DNA from: Halopseudomonas salina
GTDB lineage: Bacteria > Pseudomonadota > Gammaproteobacteria > Pseudomonadales > Pseudomonadaceae
Length of the DNA stretch: 64,000 bases
Reading direction: 5' to 3'
NCBI RefSeq assembly: GCF_008641105.1
Contig: NZ_VTTI01000005.1
Span: 192,397 to 256,396, forward strand
Notes under the pieces: model-generated
Told to the model about the DNA's origin: nothing
What the model saw: the letters and a program-made list of their open reading frames with translations, nothing else
Databases searched by the model: none
Shown: piece by piece, positions 7,892-17,056 of the stretch
Layout of the letters: each line of letters starts with the position of its first letter
How positions within the stretch are numbered: position 1 is the stretch's first letter
Made by a program: the position numbers and the translations under genes

Positions 7892-8566
7892 ATGTCGTTG
7901 CTAGCATCTACGATCAGCCGCTCCGTTCTGGCCGGTCTTATCGCGTTTCACATCCTCATTATCATCGTCAGCAACTACCTGGTGCAGTTGCCGGTCACCC
8001 TGTTCGGCTGGCACACCACCTGGGGAGCGTTCAGTTTCCCGTTCATTTTTCTGGCGACTGATCTGACTGTCCGGCTTATGGGCAAGGGTGCCGCACGGCG
8101 GGTTATTGCCCGGGTGATGTTGCCCGCATTGGTAGCTTCATACGTGGTGTCGGTACTGTTCCAGGAGGCGCGTTTTGGTGAACTGGCGGCGCTGGGAGAA
8201 TTCAATCTCTTTGTATTCCGCATCGCCGTTGCGAGCTTTCTTGCCTATGCGCTGGGCCAGTTGCTGGATGTGCAGGTATTCGATCGCCTGCGTCAGTTGC
8301 GCCAGTGGTGGATCGCCCCGGCAGCATCGACCGTGATCGGTAATCTGCTGGATACCTACCTGTTCTTCTCGGTGGCGTTCTGGCATAGCGACGATCCGTT
8401 CATGGCCGCCAACTGGGTCGAGATTGCCACGGTCGACTATGCGATCAAGCTGATTATCAGCCTGGTATTGTTCGTGCCGCTGTACGGGATGCTGCTGAGC
8501 TGGATTGTGCGGATGCTGCCGGCAAAGGCGCTCGGGCCAGGGCCTGTTCTCGGCAAGAATGGCTGA
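7892..8566 (+). CDS. yhhQ: Queuosine precursor transporter YhhQ
   Basis: The protein (224 residues from the ATG at 7892) has six or so membrane helices and the YhhQ/COG1738 signatures WGAFSFPFIFLATDLTVR and STVIGNLLDTYLFF. YhhQ imports 7-cyano- or 7-aminomethyl-7-deazaguanine for queuosine synthesis. The start at MSLLAS is preferred over an upstream in-frame ATG at 7817, because the upstream stretch is hydrophilic and coincides with the riboswitch. The matching biosynthetic genes queA and tgt lie at 30.9-33.0 kb. Confidence 0.88.
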   Translation: MSLLASTISRSVLAGLIAFHILIIIVSNYLVQLPVTLFGWHTTWGAFSFPFIFLATDLTVRLMGKGAARRVIARVMLPALVASYVVSVLFQEARFGELAALGEFNLFVFRIAVASFLAYALGQLLDVQVFDRLRQLRQWWIAPAASTVIGNLLDTYLFFSVAFWHSDDPFMAANWVEIATVDYAIKLIISLVLFVPLYGMLLSWIVRMLPAKALGPGPVLGKNG

Positions 8567-8604
8567 GGTGCCAGGCAAGGTCGCCCACGGGTGATCTGCG
8601 CGGG

Positions 8605-9324
8605 TCAGTGAAGCAGATCTATTCCTTCTTGCATCAGTGCCTCGGCAATATGCCGATACCCCTTCAGGCCGGGGTGATAACCGTCCGAGGCAAGCAGATC
8701 GGGGTCGGTTACCAGTGGGTAGCGCAGATGAATAAAGTCACCCGTTCTCTCGTGGGCCAACCGGGCGTATACGTCATCCAGCTGTCGGGCACGCCAGCCC
8801 ATGACCTGGCGTAACGGTGAAGGCAGGGCGGTAAACGAATGCATGGGTGGCACGCCGAGTAGCACCAGGGGCGCCGAGTAGCGCGCTGCCAGCATCTGAC
8901 GCAGGGCAATCAGCTGTTGGCGGAAACGATTTCGGGATGTGAATCCCGTAGCATCGTTGACCCCCATGCTCAGGAGCACGAGATCTGCGGGCGGAAGCTC
9001 CGCCTTTACCAGCGCGCCGTTGAGTGCTTGCAGGCGAATGCCATTTACCCCGAAGGTGTGCCAGGCGGTCGTGCTCGCTGAGTGCTGGTGGATCAGCCGA
9101 GCCAGCTGACTGGCCAGGCCCTGGTCATGAGTGGCGACACCGACGCTGGCCGCCGTGGACTCGCCCAGTACGAGTATGCGCCGCTCAGGCGTGCCCTCGC
9201 CGTACTGCCCGCCTGGAGTTCCGCTGCCGTCAGGTAAACGCGGGGTTATGCGCCGCGTCCGCCTGCCCTGGTAGAGCAGAACAGGCGCGAGCACTGCAGT
9301 GACCAACCAGAAGGGCAAATGCAT
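8605..9324 (-). CDS. SGNH/GDSL-family hydrolase, membrane-anchored
   Basis: The 239-residue protein begins with a single hydrophobic helix (residues 4-19) that probably anchors it with the catalytic domain in the periplasm. The SGNH blocks are present: nucleophile Ser56 in GESTAAS (a GDS variant), GVND at 121-124, and the Asp214-x-x-His217 pair in SDGYHPGLKGY. The family consists of esterases and acyl hydrolases; the substrate is unknown. The start lies 9 bases after the thiolase stop on the same strand, so the two probably share a transcript. Confidence 0.8.
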   Translation of the reverse strand: MHLPFWLVTAVLAPVLLYQGRRTRRITPRLPDGSGTPGGQYGEGTPERRILVLGESTAASVGVATHDQGLASQLARLIHQHSASTTAWHTFGVNGIRLQALNGALVKAELPPADLVLLSMGVNDATGFTSRNRFRQQLIALRQMLAARYSAPLVLLGVPPMHSFTALPSPLRQVMGWRARQLDDVYARLAHERTGDFIHLRYPLVTDPDLLASDGYHPGLKGYRHIAEALMQEGIDLLH

Positions 9325-9333
9325 CGGGTTTGG

Positions 9334-10515
9334 TCAGGCCAGCTCGACCGCTACTGCTGTTGCCTCACCACCACCAATGCACAGCGCTGCAACACCACGC
9401 TTGCCGCCGGTTTTCTGCAGGGCGTTGATCAGCGTGACGATGATCCGCGAGCCGGTGGAGCCAACCGGATGGCCCTGGGCGCAGGCGCCCCCAAAGATAT
9501 TCACCTTGGCGTGGTCCAGATCGTGCTCGCGCATAGCCAACATGGTGACCATGGCGAAGGCTTCGTTGATCTCGAACAGATCCACTTCGTCTTTTTTCCA
9601 GCCGGTCTTGTCGAACAGGTTGCGCAGCGCGCCGACCGGGGCAGTGGTGAACTCGCTCGGGTCCTGGCTCTGGGTCGCATGGCCAACGATGCGGGCCAGT
9701 GGCTGCAAGCCACGCTTTTCAGCTTCGGCTGCAGTCATCAATACCAGGGCGCTGGCGCCGTCGGAAATCGAGCTGGCGTTGGCGGCGGTGATGGTGCCGT
9801 CCTTGCCGAAGGCGGCGCGCAGGCCGGGGATCTTGTCGATATTGGCGTTATGCGGCTGCTCGTCGTCCTTTACCACGGTTTCGCCTTTGCGGCTGGTGAC
9901 CGTGACGGGTACGATTTCGCTATCCAGCGAGCCGTTGTCGATTGCCTTTTTTGCGCGGGTCAGTGACTCGATGGCGTAGGCGTCCATTTCCTCACGGGTA
10001 ATGCCGTTCTTGTCTGCGGTTTCCTGCGCAAAAGAACCCATCAAGCGGCCGGTGCGGGCGTCTTCCAGGCCATCCATGAACATGTGATCCTTGATTTCGC
10101 CGTGGCCCATGCGCATGCCGCCGCGAGCCTTTTCAAGCAGGTAGGGGGCATTGGACATGCTTTCCATTCCGCCGGCGACCATGATCTTGTTGGTGCCTGC
10201 CTTGAGCAGATCGTGGGCCAGCATCACGGCTTTCATGCCCGAACCACACAGCTTGTTGATGGTAGTGCAGCCGGTCGCGGCGGGCAGGCCGGCATTCAGG
10301 CTTGCCTGACGGGCGGGGCCCTGCTTGAGGCCTGCGGGCAACACGCAGCCCATGATCACCTCTTCCACATCAGTGGGCTGGATGCCGGCGCGGCTGACGG
10401 CTTCACGAATCGCCAATGCACCCAGATCCACGGCAGCTACGCTGGCCAGGCTGCCCTGAAAGCCACCCATTGGGGTGCGCGCGCCACTGACGATGACAAT
10501 GTGATTATCGGACAT
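9334..10515 (-). CDS. Acetyl-CoA C-acetyltransferase (thiolase)
   Basis: This 393-residue enzyme interconverts two acetyl-CoA and acetoacetyl-CoA. The acyl-accepting Cys90 lies in NKLCGSGMKAV, the catalytic His349 in GGACAQGHPVGSTGSR, and the second cysteine Cys379 in ALCIGGGEATAVAVE. These are the full thiolase II signatures. The start at 10515 is chosen because AGGAG lies eight bases upstream; an in-frame ATG at 10560 adds 15 residues without support. Its neighbours are the SGNH hydrolase downstream and the divergent acyl-CoA ligase. It could belong to PHB-type synthesis (phaA-like) or to ketone-body/fatty-acid degradation (atoB-like). Confidence 0.9.
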   Translation of the reverse strand: MSDNHIVIVSGARTPMGGFQGSLASVAAVDLGALAIREAVSRAGIQPTDVEEVIMGCVLPAGLKQGPARQASLNAGLPAATGCTTINKLCGSGMKAVMLAHDLLKAGTNKIMVAGGMESMSNAPYLLEKARGGMRMGHGEIKDHMFMDGLEDARTGRLMGSFAQETADKNGITREEMDAYAIESLTRAKKAIDNGSLDSEIVPVTVTSRKGETVVKDDEQPHNANIDKIPGLRAAFGKDGTITAANASSISDGASALVLMTAAEAEKRGLQPLARIVGHATQSQDPSEFTTAPVGALRNLFDKTGWKKDEVDLFEINEAFAMVTMLAMREHDLDHAKVNIFGGACAQGHPVGSTGSRIIVTLINALQKTGGKRGVAALCIGGGEATAVAVELA

Positions 10516-10572
10516 GCTGTGCTCCTGAAAAATAATGACTGACTTTGATGGCAGGGTCATCTATCGACCTGA

Positions 10573-10600
10573 TTGCAACATTATACCTGCTAAGTATACT
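10573..10600 (+). promoter_or_regulatory. Candidate sigma-70 promoter for the acyl-CoA ligase
   Basis: TTGCAA (10573-10578) and TATACT (10595-10600) are separated by 16 bases, upstream of the ligase start at 10732. The -10 box lies within an AGTATACT palindrome that is also one arm of an inverted repeat (10590-10597 and 10625-10632). Confidence 0.45.
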
Positions 10601-10731
10601 CGCTGGATAAGTGTGGCCAGGTTCATACTTAGGAGGGATAGGTAGCCGGGGACAAACTTGGCTATAGTAAAGGCATGCTTGGCCCAAGGCCGCATCCAGA
10701 CCAGACAAGCCCAACAATACAGGTCATTACA

Positions 10732-12414
10732 ATGCTCAATACCCGTGTCATCAAACCGACGGACGAGGCGCATGCTACGCCGTTGCTGATCAAGAATATT
10801 CTGCTATCCGGTCAGCGCTATGAGCGCACCCAGGAAATCGTCTACCGCGACATCAGCCGGTATGACTACGCCACTCTCAATCAGCGGGTCTGCAGGCTCG
10901 CCAATGCTCTGACCAATGCGGGCGTCAAGGCGGGCGACACCGTCGCAGTGATGGATTGGGACAGCAACCGTTACCTGGAATGCATGTTCGCTATCCCGAT
11001 GATCGGCGCTGTATTGCACACCATCAATATCCGGTTGTCGCCCGATCAGATTCTGTACACCATGAATCATGCCGAAGACATTTTCGTGCTGGTCAATAGT
11101 GAATTTGTGCCTATTTATAAGGCCATTGAAGGTGATCTGACCACTGTCAAGAAAACCATTCTCTTGACCGATGGACAGGAAAAGACTGCCGAGCTCCCTG
11201 ATCTGGTGGGCGAGTACGAAGAGTTGCTGGCTGCGGCCGAACCGACGTACGATTTCCCTGAATTCGACGAGAATTCTGTCGCAACGACCTTCTACACCAC
11301 TGGCACTACAGGCAATCCGAAGGGCGTGTATTTCACCCACCGCCAACTGGTTTTGCACACCCTGACTCAGGCGTCGACCATGGGTGGACTGGATAGCGTG
11401 CGCCTGTTTGGCAACCGCGATGTGTACATGCCGATTACACCCATGTTCCACGTGCATGCATGGGGTATTCCTTACACTGCGACGCTGCTGGGCACCAAGC
11501 AGGTCTATCCGGGCCGTTATGAGCCGGAAATGCTCTGCAAGCTGATCCGCGAAGAAAAGGTGACCTTCTCCCATTGCGTACCGACCATTTTGCAGATGGT
11601 GCTTAACGCTGATGGTGCCAAGGATATGGATTTTGGCGGTATGCGCGTGATTATTGGTGGCAGCGCGCTGAACCGCAGCCTGTATGAGGCGGCCAAGAAG
11701 AAGGGCATGGTGTTGTCAGCAGCCTACGGCATGTCCGAGACCTGTCCCCTGATCTCCAGTGGCTACATCAACCTGGAGCTGGAGCAGGGTACTGAAGACG
11801 ATCGCGCGGCCTACCGCATCAAGGCCGGTATCCCGGTACCCTTTGTTGAAGCGCGTTTGATGGACCCGCAGGGCGGTTTCCTGCCCCACGATGGCAAGAC
11901 CCAGGGCGAGCTGGTTTTGCGCGCACCCTGGCTGACCCAAGGCTATTTCCGCGAGCCGGAAAAGAGCCAGGAACTGTGGTCCCATGGTTGGATGCATACC
12001 GGTGACGTGGCAGCCATTGATGCGATGGGCGCTATCGAGATTCGTGACCGTATCAAGGATGTGATCAAGACAGGTGGCGAGTGGATTTCCTCCCTTGAGC
12101 TGGAAGATCTGATTAGCCAGAGCCCTGCGGTGAAGGAAGTGGCCGTGGTGGGCGTGCCTGACCCCCAATGGGATGAGCGTCCCTTTGCGCTGATCGTGGC
12201 CCATGACGGTAAAGAGATGGACGCACGCATTTTGCGTGATCACCTCAAGCCCTATGCCGAGGAGGGCCGCATCAACAAGTGGGCCATTCCTAACCAGATT
12301 GCGTGTGTTACCGAAATACCCAAAACCAGTGTTGGCAAGCTCGACAAGAAACTGATTCGCGGCGAGATTGTCAAATGGCAAGAGGCTGAAGCCCCCTTCC
12401 TGTCTACGCTGTAA
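10732..12414 (+). CDS. Fatty-acid--CoA ligase (AlkK-like)
   Basis: This 560-residue enzyme of the ANL superfamily activates carboxylic acids to acyl-AMP and then acyl-CoA. The phosphate-binding loop YTTGTTGNPKG is at residues 188-198, followed by the adenylate motif AAYGMSET and GWMHTGDVA. The late lysine region SVGKLDKKLIRGEI contains the catalytic lysine. HTINIRLSPDQILYTMNHAED near residue 97 resembles the medium-chain acyl-CoA ligase AlkK. The start MLNTRV is preferred over an ATG 57 bases upstream that overlaps the promoter region. It is divergent from the thiolase gene, with candidate control sites between them. Confidence 0.87.
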   Translation: MLNTRVIKPTDEAHATPLLIKNILLSGQRYERTQEIVYRDISRYDYATLNQRVCRLANALTNAGVKAGDTVAVMDWDSNRYLECMFAIPMIGAVLHTINIRLSPDQILYTMNHAEDIFVLVNSEFVPIYKAIEGDLTTVKKTILLTDGQEKTAELPDLVGEYEELLAAAEPTYDFPEFDENSVATTFYTTGTTGNPKGVYFTHRQLVLHTLTQASTMGGLDSVRLFGNRDVYMPITPMFHVHAWGIPYTATLLGTKQVYPGRYEPEMLCKLIREEKVTFSHCVPTILQMVLNADGAKDMDFGGMRVIIGGSALNRSLYEAAKKKGMVLSAAYGMSETCPLISSGYINLELEQGTEDDRAAYRIKAGIPVPFVEARLMDPQGGFLPHDGKTQGELVLRAPWLTQGYFREPEKSQELWSHGWMHTGDVAAIDAMGAIEIRDRIKDVIKTGGEWISSLELEDLISQSPAVKEVAVVGVPDPQWDERPFALIVAHDGKEMDARILRDHLKPYAEEGRINKWAIPNQIACVTEIPKTSVGKLDKKLIRGEIVKWQEAEAPFLSTL

Positions 12415-12480
12415 GCGTTTTCAGGGTTGCGGCTGGCCGGTAACATCGGTCTGGTCGTGGCGTCTTTGTCGGTCGGGGAG

Positions 12481-12527
12481 GCAGTCTTCAAGACTGCTTC
12501 TTCGGCATGAAGGGTGGGTTTCATGCC
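12481..12527 (+). terminator. Hairpin pair after the acyl-CoA ligase gene
   Basis: GCAGTCTT (12481-12488) and AAGACTGC (12490-12497) form a stem followed by TTCTTC. A second stem, GGCATGA with TCATGCC (12504-12527), follows immediately. The T-run is interrupted, so termination strength is uncertain. The rest of the gap to 12700 holds nothing recognisable apart from the upstream region of the DUF1329 gene. Confidence 0.5.
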
Positions 12528-12699
12528 TATAAGCGGTGAGGTTCTGCGGTATGTCTGCCTGGCAGATTCATACTTTGGACGGTCTCACCACGGCACGCGC
12601 TCGGGTAGAGTGCGCGGCTGCATACGCTGTGCTTCACGGCGATGGCACCCTTCAACCGGTCGGGGTTAGATTCCTGGCCACAGGCAAGGCAGAACAACT

Positions 12700-14064
12700 A
12701 TGAAACCTAATTTCAGACAATCCGCATTGGCGGTCTCCCTGCTGGCTTTCAGTTCAGCCGGTATGGCAGCCGCGACGCCCGAGCAGGTTGCATCGCTGGG
12801 CAATACACTGACGCCGGTTGGTGCAGAGAAAGCAGGAAACGCTGCAGGCACTATCCCGGAGTGGACTGGTGGCCTGGCAACTGATGCAGCTCCTGTAGGG
12901 GCCGACGGTTTTGCATCCAACCCCTTCACCGATGACCAGCCGCTGTTTGTCATTACTGCAGAGAACTATGAGCAGTATGCCGACAATCTTGCCCCTGGCC
13001 AGGTAGCGATGTTCAAGCGTTATCCCGAAACTTTCCGTATGCCGGTTTTTGAAAGCCGCCGCAGTGTTTCCATGCCTGATTCGGTCTACAGTGCAGCACG
13101 CGACAACGCTGCCAACACCAAGTTGGTTGCCGGTGGTGACGGCTTGGAAAATTACCGTCTGGCCATCGCTTTCCCGATTCCGACCAATGGTCTGGAAGCT
13201 GTTTGGAACCACATTACCCGTTTCCGTGGCGAGTCACTGCAGCGCATCATCGTGCAGGCGACCCCACAGACAAACGGCAGCTACACCATAGTACGTTTTA
13301 ACGAAGACTATGTTATTCCGCAGGGCCTGAGTGATTTCACTCCGGGCACCATGGATAACATCCTTTATTACTTCAAACAGCAGGTGACCGACCCGAGCCG
13401 TCTCGCCGGTAACGTGCTGCTGGTCCACGAGACCATCAATCAGGTGGATACGCCCCGCACTGCGTGGATCTACAACGCCGGTCAGCGCCGTGTACGCCGC
13501 GCTCCTCAGGTTTCCTATGATGGCCCGGGTACTGCTGCCGATGGCATGCGTACCTCTGACAACCTGGACATGTATAACGGTGCACCTGACCGCTATAACT
13601 GGGAGCTCAAGGGCAAGAAGGAAATGTACATTGCCTATAACAGCTACAACCTGGGTTCGCCGGAGCATGAGTACAGCGACATCATCCAGGCCGGTCACCT
13701 GAACCCCGATCTGACCCGCTATGAGCTTCACCGCGTGTGGGAAGTCGAGGCAACGGTCAAGCCGGATCAACGCCACATCTATGCCAAGCGTCACATGTTT
13801 ATTGACGAGGACTCCTGGCAGGCTGCGCATATCGACCATTATGACGGACGTGACACCATGTGGCGCGTAGCCGAAGCCCATGCTCTGCATCGCTACAAGG
13901 ATCAGGTGCCGGGTTTTGCTGCCGAAACGCTGTATGACGTACTGGCTGGTCGCTATCTGGTCATGGGCCTGAATAACGAAGAAGCTCAGGATTATAATTA
14001 TCAGCACAGCGCAAGCTCGTCAGACTTCACGCCGGCTGCTCTGCGTCAGGCTGGCGTTCGCTAG
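12700..14064 (+). CDS. DUF1329 exported protein
   Basis: The 454-residue protein begins with a typical signal peptide (MKPNFRQSALAVSLLAFS, cleavage near AMAAA at about residue 24). The remainder matches DUF1329 (PF07044), a fold related to outer-membrane lipoprotein carriers such as LolB. Family hallmarks seen are the TPEQVASLG...GNAAGTIPEWTGG start, AWIYNAGQRRVRRAPQVSYD in the middle, and HRVWEVEATVKPDQRHIYAKR towards the end. In pseudomonads these genes usually sit beside a DUF1302 outer-membrane gene and are linked to export or processing of hydrophobic compounds. No DUF1302 gene is present here. A MalT-like regulator follows after 90 bases. Confidence 0.85.
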   Translation: MKPNFRQSALAVSLLAFSSAGMAAATPEQVASLGNTLTPVGAEKAGNAAGTIPEWTGGLATDAAPVGADGFASNPFTDDQPLFVITAENYEQYADNLAPGQVAMFKRYPETFRMPVFESRRSVSMPDSVYSAARDNAANTKLVAGGDGLENYRLAIAFPIPTNGLEAVWNHITRFRGESLQRIIVQATPQTNGSYTIVRFNEDYVIPQGLSDFTPGTMDNILYYFKQQVTDPSRLAGNVLLVHETINQVDTPRTAWIYNAGQRRVRRAPQVSYDGPGTAADGMRTSDNLDMYNGAPDRYNWELKGKKEMYIAYNSYNLGSPEHEYSDIIQAGHLNPDLTRYELHRVWEVEATVKPDQRHIYAKRHMFIDEDSWQAAHIDHYDGRDTMWRVAEAHALHRYKDQVPGFAAETLYDVLAGRYLVMGLNNEEAQDYNYQHSASSSDFTPAALRQAGVR

Positions 14065-14154
14065 TAACCGCCCCGGGCTGTAGCCAAACGCTATGGCCCG
14101 GTTCGTTACAAATCGACAATATATCTCCAGGCACATCCCGCTAGACTTGGTGGC

Positions 14155-16845
14155 ATGCACGTTGCCATTTCCTCCCCAGGCAAGATGTTCCGGCCCCCGT
14201 TGCCGGCTGACCATCTGCCCAGACCTGAACTTGTCCGCCTGATCCAGGACGCGGCCCAATGTCGTGTGGTGCTGATCTGCGCACCTGCCGGTGCCGGCAA
14301 GAGTACGCTCGCCGCTGAAGTGGCCGAACAACTCCCTGATCTCTGGTTATCTGCTTGGCTTGCGCTGGAGCGCCGTGATGCTGCGCCCGCACAAATGCTG
14401 CGCAGCCTGATAGAGGCCTTGCAGGCCCTGTTTCCCGGGGTGGGTGCGGCCGAGCTTGCGCTGCTGGCGCAGCAGCAGACGCATCAACCGCTGGCAATCG
14501 AGCCGCTGATAGCCTGCCTGGTAAGCGAACTGGAACGGCATAATCTGTCTCAACAGTCCGTGCTGTTGATTCTCGACGATTATCATCTTGCCCGCAACGC
14601 GGCCACCGACAGCCTGTGCGCGCTCCTTTTCGAGCGCCTGCCGGCCTCTTTCCAGGTCCTGATTACCAGCCGAGGTCGCCCTACTTGGCCTCTCGGGCGC
14701 ATGCGCCTGGCCAATCAGGTCCTGGAGCTGGACGAGCGACAACTGCGGCTGCCGCCGGAGTGTGCCCGGATCTTTCTCGAGCGGGCAGGAGTCGACGTTG
14801 CCGATCGGCAGTGGCTCCGCCAGCGTATCGAACGTAATGAGGGTTGGTTTGCGGGGCTGCGGCTACTTGCGCTTACGGCCGGATCTGGAGAACCGCAGGC
14901 GACGGTGAGTGAAGAGCAGCTGGTACAGGAGTATCTGCTGGAGGAGGTGATCGGGGGGCAGCCCGTTCACGTGCAGGAGTTTCTGTCACAGATTATCTGG
15001 CTCGACCACTTCACTCCCGAGCTGTGCGATCAGGTGCGTAATGCCAGTGACAGCCGGGTAATCATTGACTGGCTGTTGGAACATCAGGTTTTTCTGGTGC
15101 CCCTGGACCGTCAGAGCACCTGGTATCGCTTTCATCATCTGTTCTGTGATGTGCTTCGACAGCGGGGTGCCGCGCAGGGGCTTCCTGCCCGTCAGGGGGT
15201 GCATTTGCGAGCTTGTGACTGGTTCCGCGAACATGGCCGTATTGCTGATGCGGTCGAGCAGGCGCTGGCCGCAGAACGTCCGGATGAGGCTGCGGCGCTG
15301 GCGCAGCACCTGCCTCTCGATCAACTGCTTGCCGAGCAGCATGTGAGTACGCTGCTGCGCTGGAAGGCAATCCTGCCGCGCGTCTTGCAAGGCAGTTCTG
15401 CCCGTCTGGTGCTGGTGCATGGCTGGACGCTGGCGCTGGCCTGTCAGTTGGAGGATGCTCGCGTCATGCTTGCCCGCCTGGCCTTTTTTCTGCCGCAACC
15501 CGACGCTGCAAGCCAGCGCAGGCTGCTGGGGCAGGCGCTGGCCCTGCAAAGTTATGTCGCCAGAGCTGCCGGGGATCTGGGCGAGGCATCCCAGTGTGCC
15601 CAGCACAGTCTGCAGTGTCTGAATAGCGAGGATGTCGGTAGTCAACTTATGTCGATGTTGACCCTCGCTGATATTGCGTTGTGCGAAGAAAATATCGACG
15701 CGTCCCGGGGCTGGGCCAGAACCGCGCTGGAGCTCGCTCAGCGTAGCGCGAATGTGTTGTTCGAGGCGCAGGTGGTACTGGTACGTGCGCGGTTGCTGCA
15801 AGCCCGTGGGCAAGTGGCCCGCGCTTGCCGGATGCTCGGTCAACAGCTTGAAGTGCTTAATAAGCTGGATTACCCCCAGGGCCTGGCGATTCGGGCACGG
15901 CTGACGATCCTGCATGGTTATTATGTCGGTCAGCTTGGCGACTCTGAAGCCGCTCGGCGTGAGGTTCGGCAGGGTATTGATGAGGCTAGGAGCTGTCGAG
16001 ATATCCATGTTTTGCCAGGCTATTGTCTGTTGGCAGGCATTGAGGCGCGTCGGCGTGATGGTTTCAACCAGGCCTTCGAGCTGCTGGCTGAGGCTGAGCG
16101 TTTGATGCACCAGTGGGATGTTCCGCCGGTTTTCTATCTCGGCTGGGGCACGGCGCTGAAGAGCGATCTGTGGATCAGCGCCGGGCGGCAGGAGCTGGCC
16201 GAGCAGTGGCTGCCGCGGCTGCGCCAGACTTACTGTCTTGAAGAGCCGGCTGCACCGCCGAGCTTTTTCCATGTGCTGCCTGTGGTGATCGAGCGGGTAT
16301 ACGCTCGACTGTTGTGGGGCAGGGGTGAGCAGCGGCAGGCCGAGGCCCTGCTGTGGCAAGTCCTGGAGCGCCTGCAACTGCAGGGTGAGCGCTTGCAGGC
16401 GTTGTCTGTCATGACGCAGTTGGTGCAGATGCTGGGTCGTAGCCAGCGACGCGCCCAGGCTCAACAACTGTTGCTCAGGGCCATCGTCTGGGCTGCCGAC
16501 GATACAATCGTGGGCCCATTCCTGCCCCTGATCTCGCACATGCCTGTGCTGGTCCAGCGCACCCTCCAGAACGCGCCCCCTTCCCGGTTGAAGTTACGGC
16601 TGCAGGAGAAACTGCCGATGGCCAGCCAGGCCCCGGAGTCTGGACTGGTCGAGCCTCTGAGCAGTCGGGAGCTCGCGGTGTTGGAGTGTATAGCGCGCGG
16701 GCACTCTAATCAGCAGATCAGTGAAGCCCTGTTTATTTCACTGCATACGGTAAAAAGTCATGCGCGGCGCATCAATCACAAACTCGGCGTGGCGCGTCGT
16801 ACGCAGGCGGTAGCTCAGGGCAAGTTGCTGGGTCTGCTTGGGTAG
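14155..16845 (+). CDS. MalT-like LuxR-family transcriptional regulator
   Basis: This 896-residue protein has the MalT/LAL architecture. An N-terminal P-loop ATPase carries Walker A APAGAGKS at residues 43-50 and Walker B VLLILDDYH near 140. A long helical TPR-like sensor region fills the middle. A C-terminal LuxR helix-turn-helix (LSSRELAVLECIARGHSNQQ, then LFISLHTVKSHARRI) is at about 830-890. Such proteins are ATP- and ligand-dependent activators. The start is uncertain: ATG at 14155 has GGTGG close upstream, while ATG at 14185 has AGG upstream. Its position directly after the DUF1329 gene suggests it controls that gene or a linked regulon. Confidence 0.85.
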   Translation: MHVAISSPGKMFRPPLPADHLPRPELVRLIQDAAQCRVVLICAPAGAGKSTLAAEVAEQLPDLWLSAWLALERRDAAPAQMLRSLIEALQALFPGVGAAELALLAQQQTHQPLAIEPLIACLVSELERHNLSQQSVLLILDDYHLARNAATDSLCALLFERLPASFQVLITSRGRPTWPLGRMRLANQVLELDERQLRLPPECARIFLERAGVDVADRQWLRQRIERNEGWFAGLRLLALTAGSGEPQATVSEEQLVQEYLLEEVIGGQPVHVQEFLSQIIWLDHFTPELCDQVRNASDSRVIIDWLLEHQVFLVPLDRQSTWYRFHHLFCDVLRQRGAAQGLPARQGVHLRACDWFREHGRIADAVEQALAAERPDEAAALAQHLPLDQLLAEQHVSTLLRWKAILPRVLQGSSARLVLVHGWTLALACQLEDARVMLARLAFFLPQPDAASQRRLLGQALALQSYVARAAGDLGEASQCAQHSLQCLNSEDVGSQLMSMLTLADIALCEENIDASRGWARTALELAQRSANVLFEAQVVLVRARLLQARGQVARACRMLGQQLEVLNKLDYPQGLAIRARLTILHGYYVGQLGDSEAARREVRQGIDEARSCRDIHVLPGYCLLAGIEARRRDGFNQAFELLAEAERLMHQWDVPPVFYLGWGTALKSDLWISAGRQELAEQWLPRLRQTYCLEEPAAPPSFFHVLPVVIERVYARLLWGRGEQRQAEALLWQVLERLQLQGERLQALSVMTQLVQMLGRSQRRAQAQQLLLRAIVWAADDTIVGPFLPLISHMPVLVQRTLQNAPPSRLKLRLQEKLPMASQAPESGLVEPLSSRELAVLECIARGHSNQQISEALFISLHTVKSHARRINHKLGVARRTQAVAQGKLLGLLG

Positions 16846-17056
16846 GCCGACCCCGGATCAGGTAATTGTCTTGCAGTGCGCATCAGAGTGCGGTCTTATG
16901 GCTCAGCAATTGATACTCGTCACTACGGTGATACCCAGGTCACGTTTCTCCCACAGAGTTTGATTGGCAGCACAAAGCTTGCCGCGCACGCCAGTGTGTC
17001 TTTGAAGGCGTGTGCTAATCTGTCACCACGTGTTTTGAAGAAAAAGGAATCTATAC

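Noticed and set aside
14986..16539. A 517-codon open frame on the minus strand inside the MalT-like gene.
   Set aside because: It is entirely antisense to a protein with clear ATPase and LuxR domains. It has a low-complexity Gln/Leu/Arg-rich composition and shows no motif. Long antisense frames are common in GC-rich genes.
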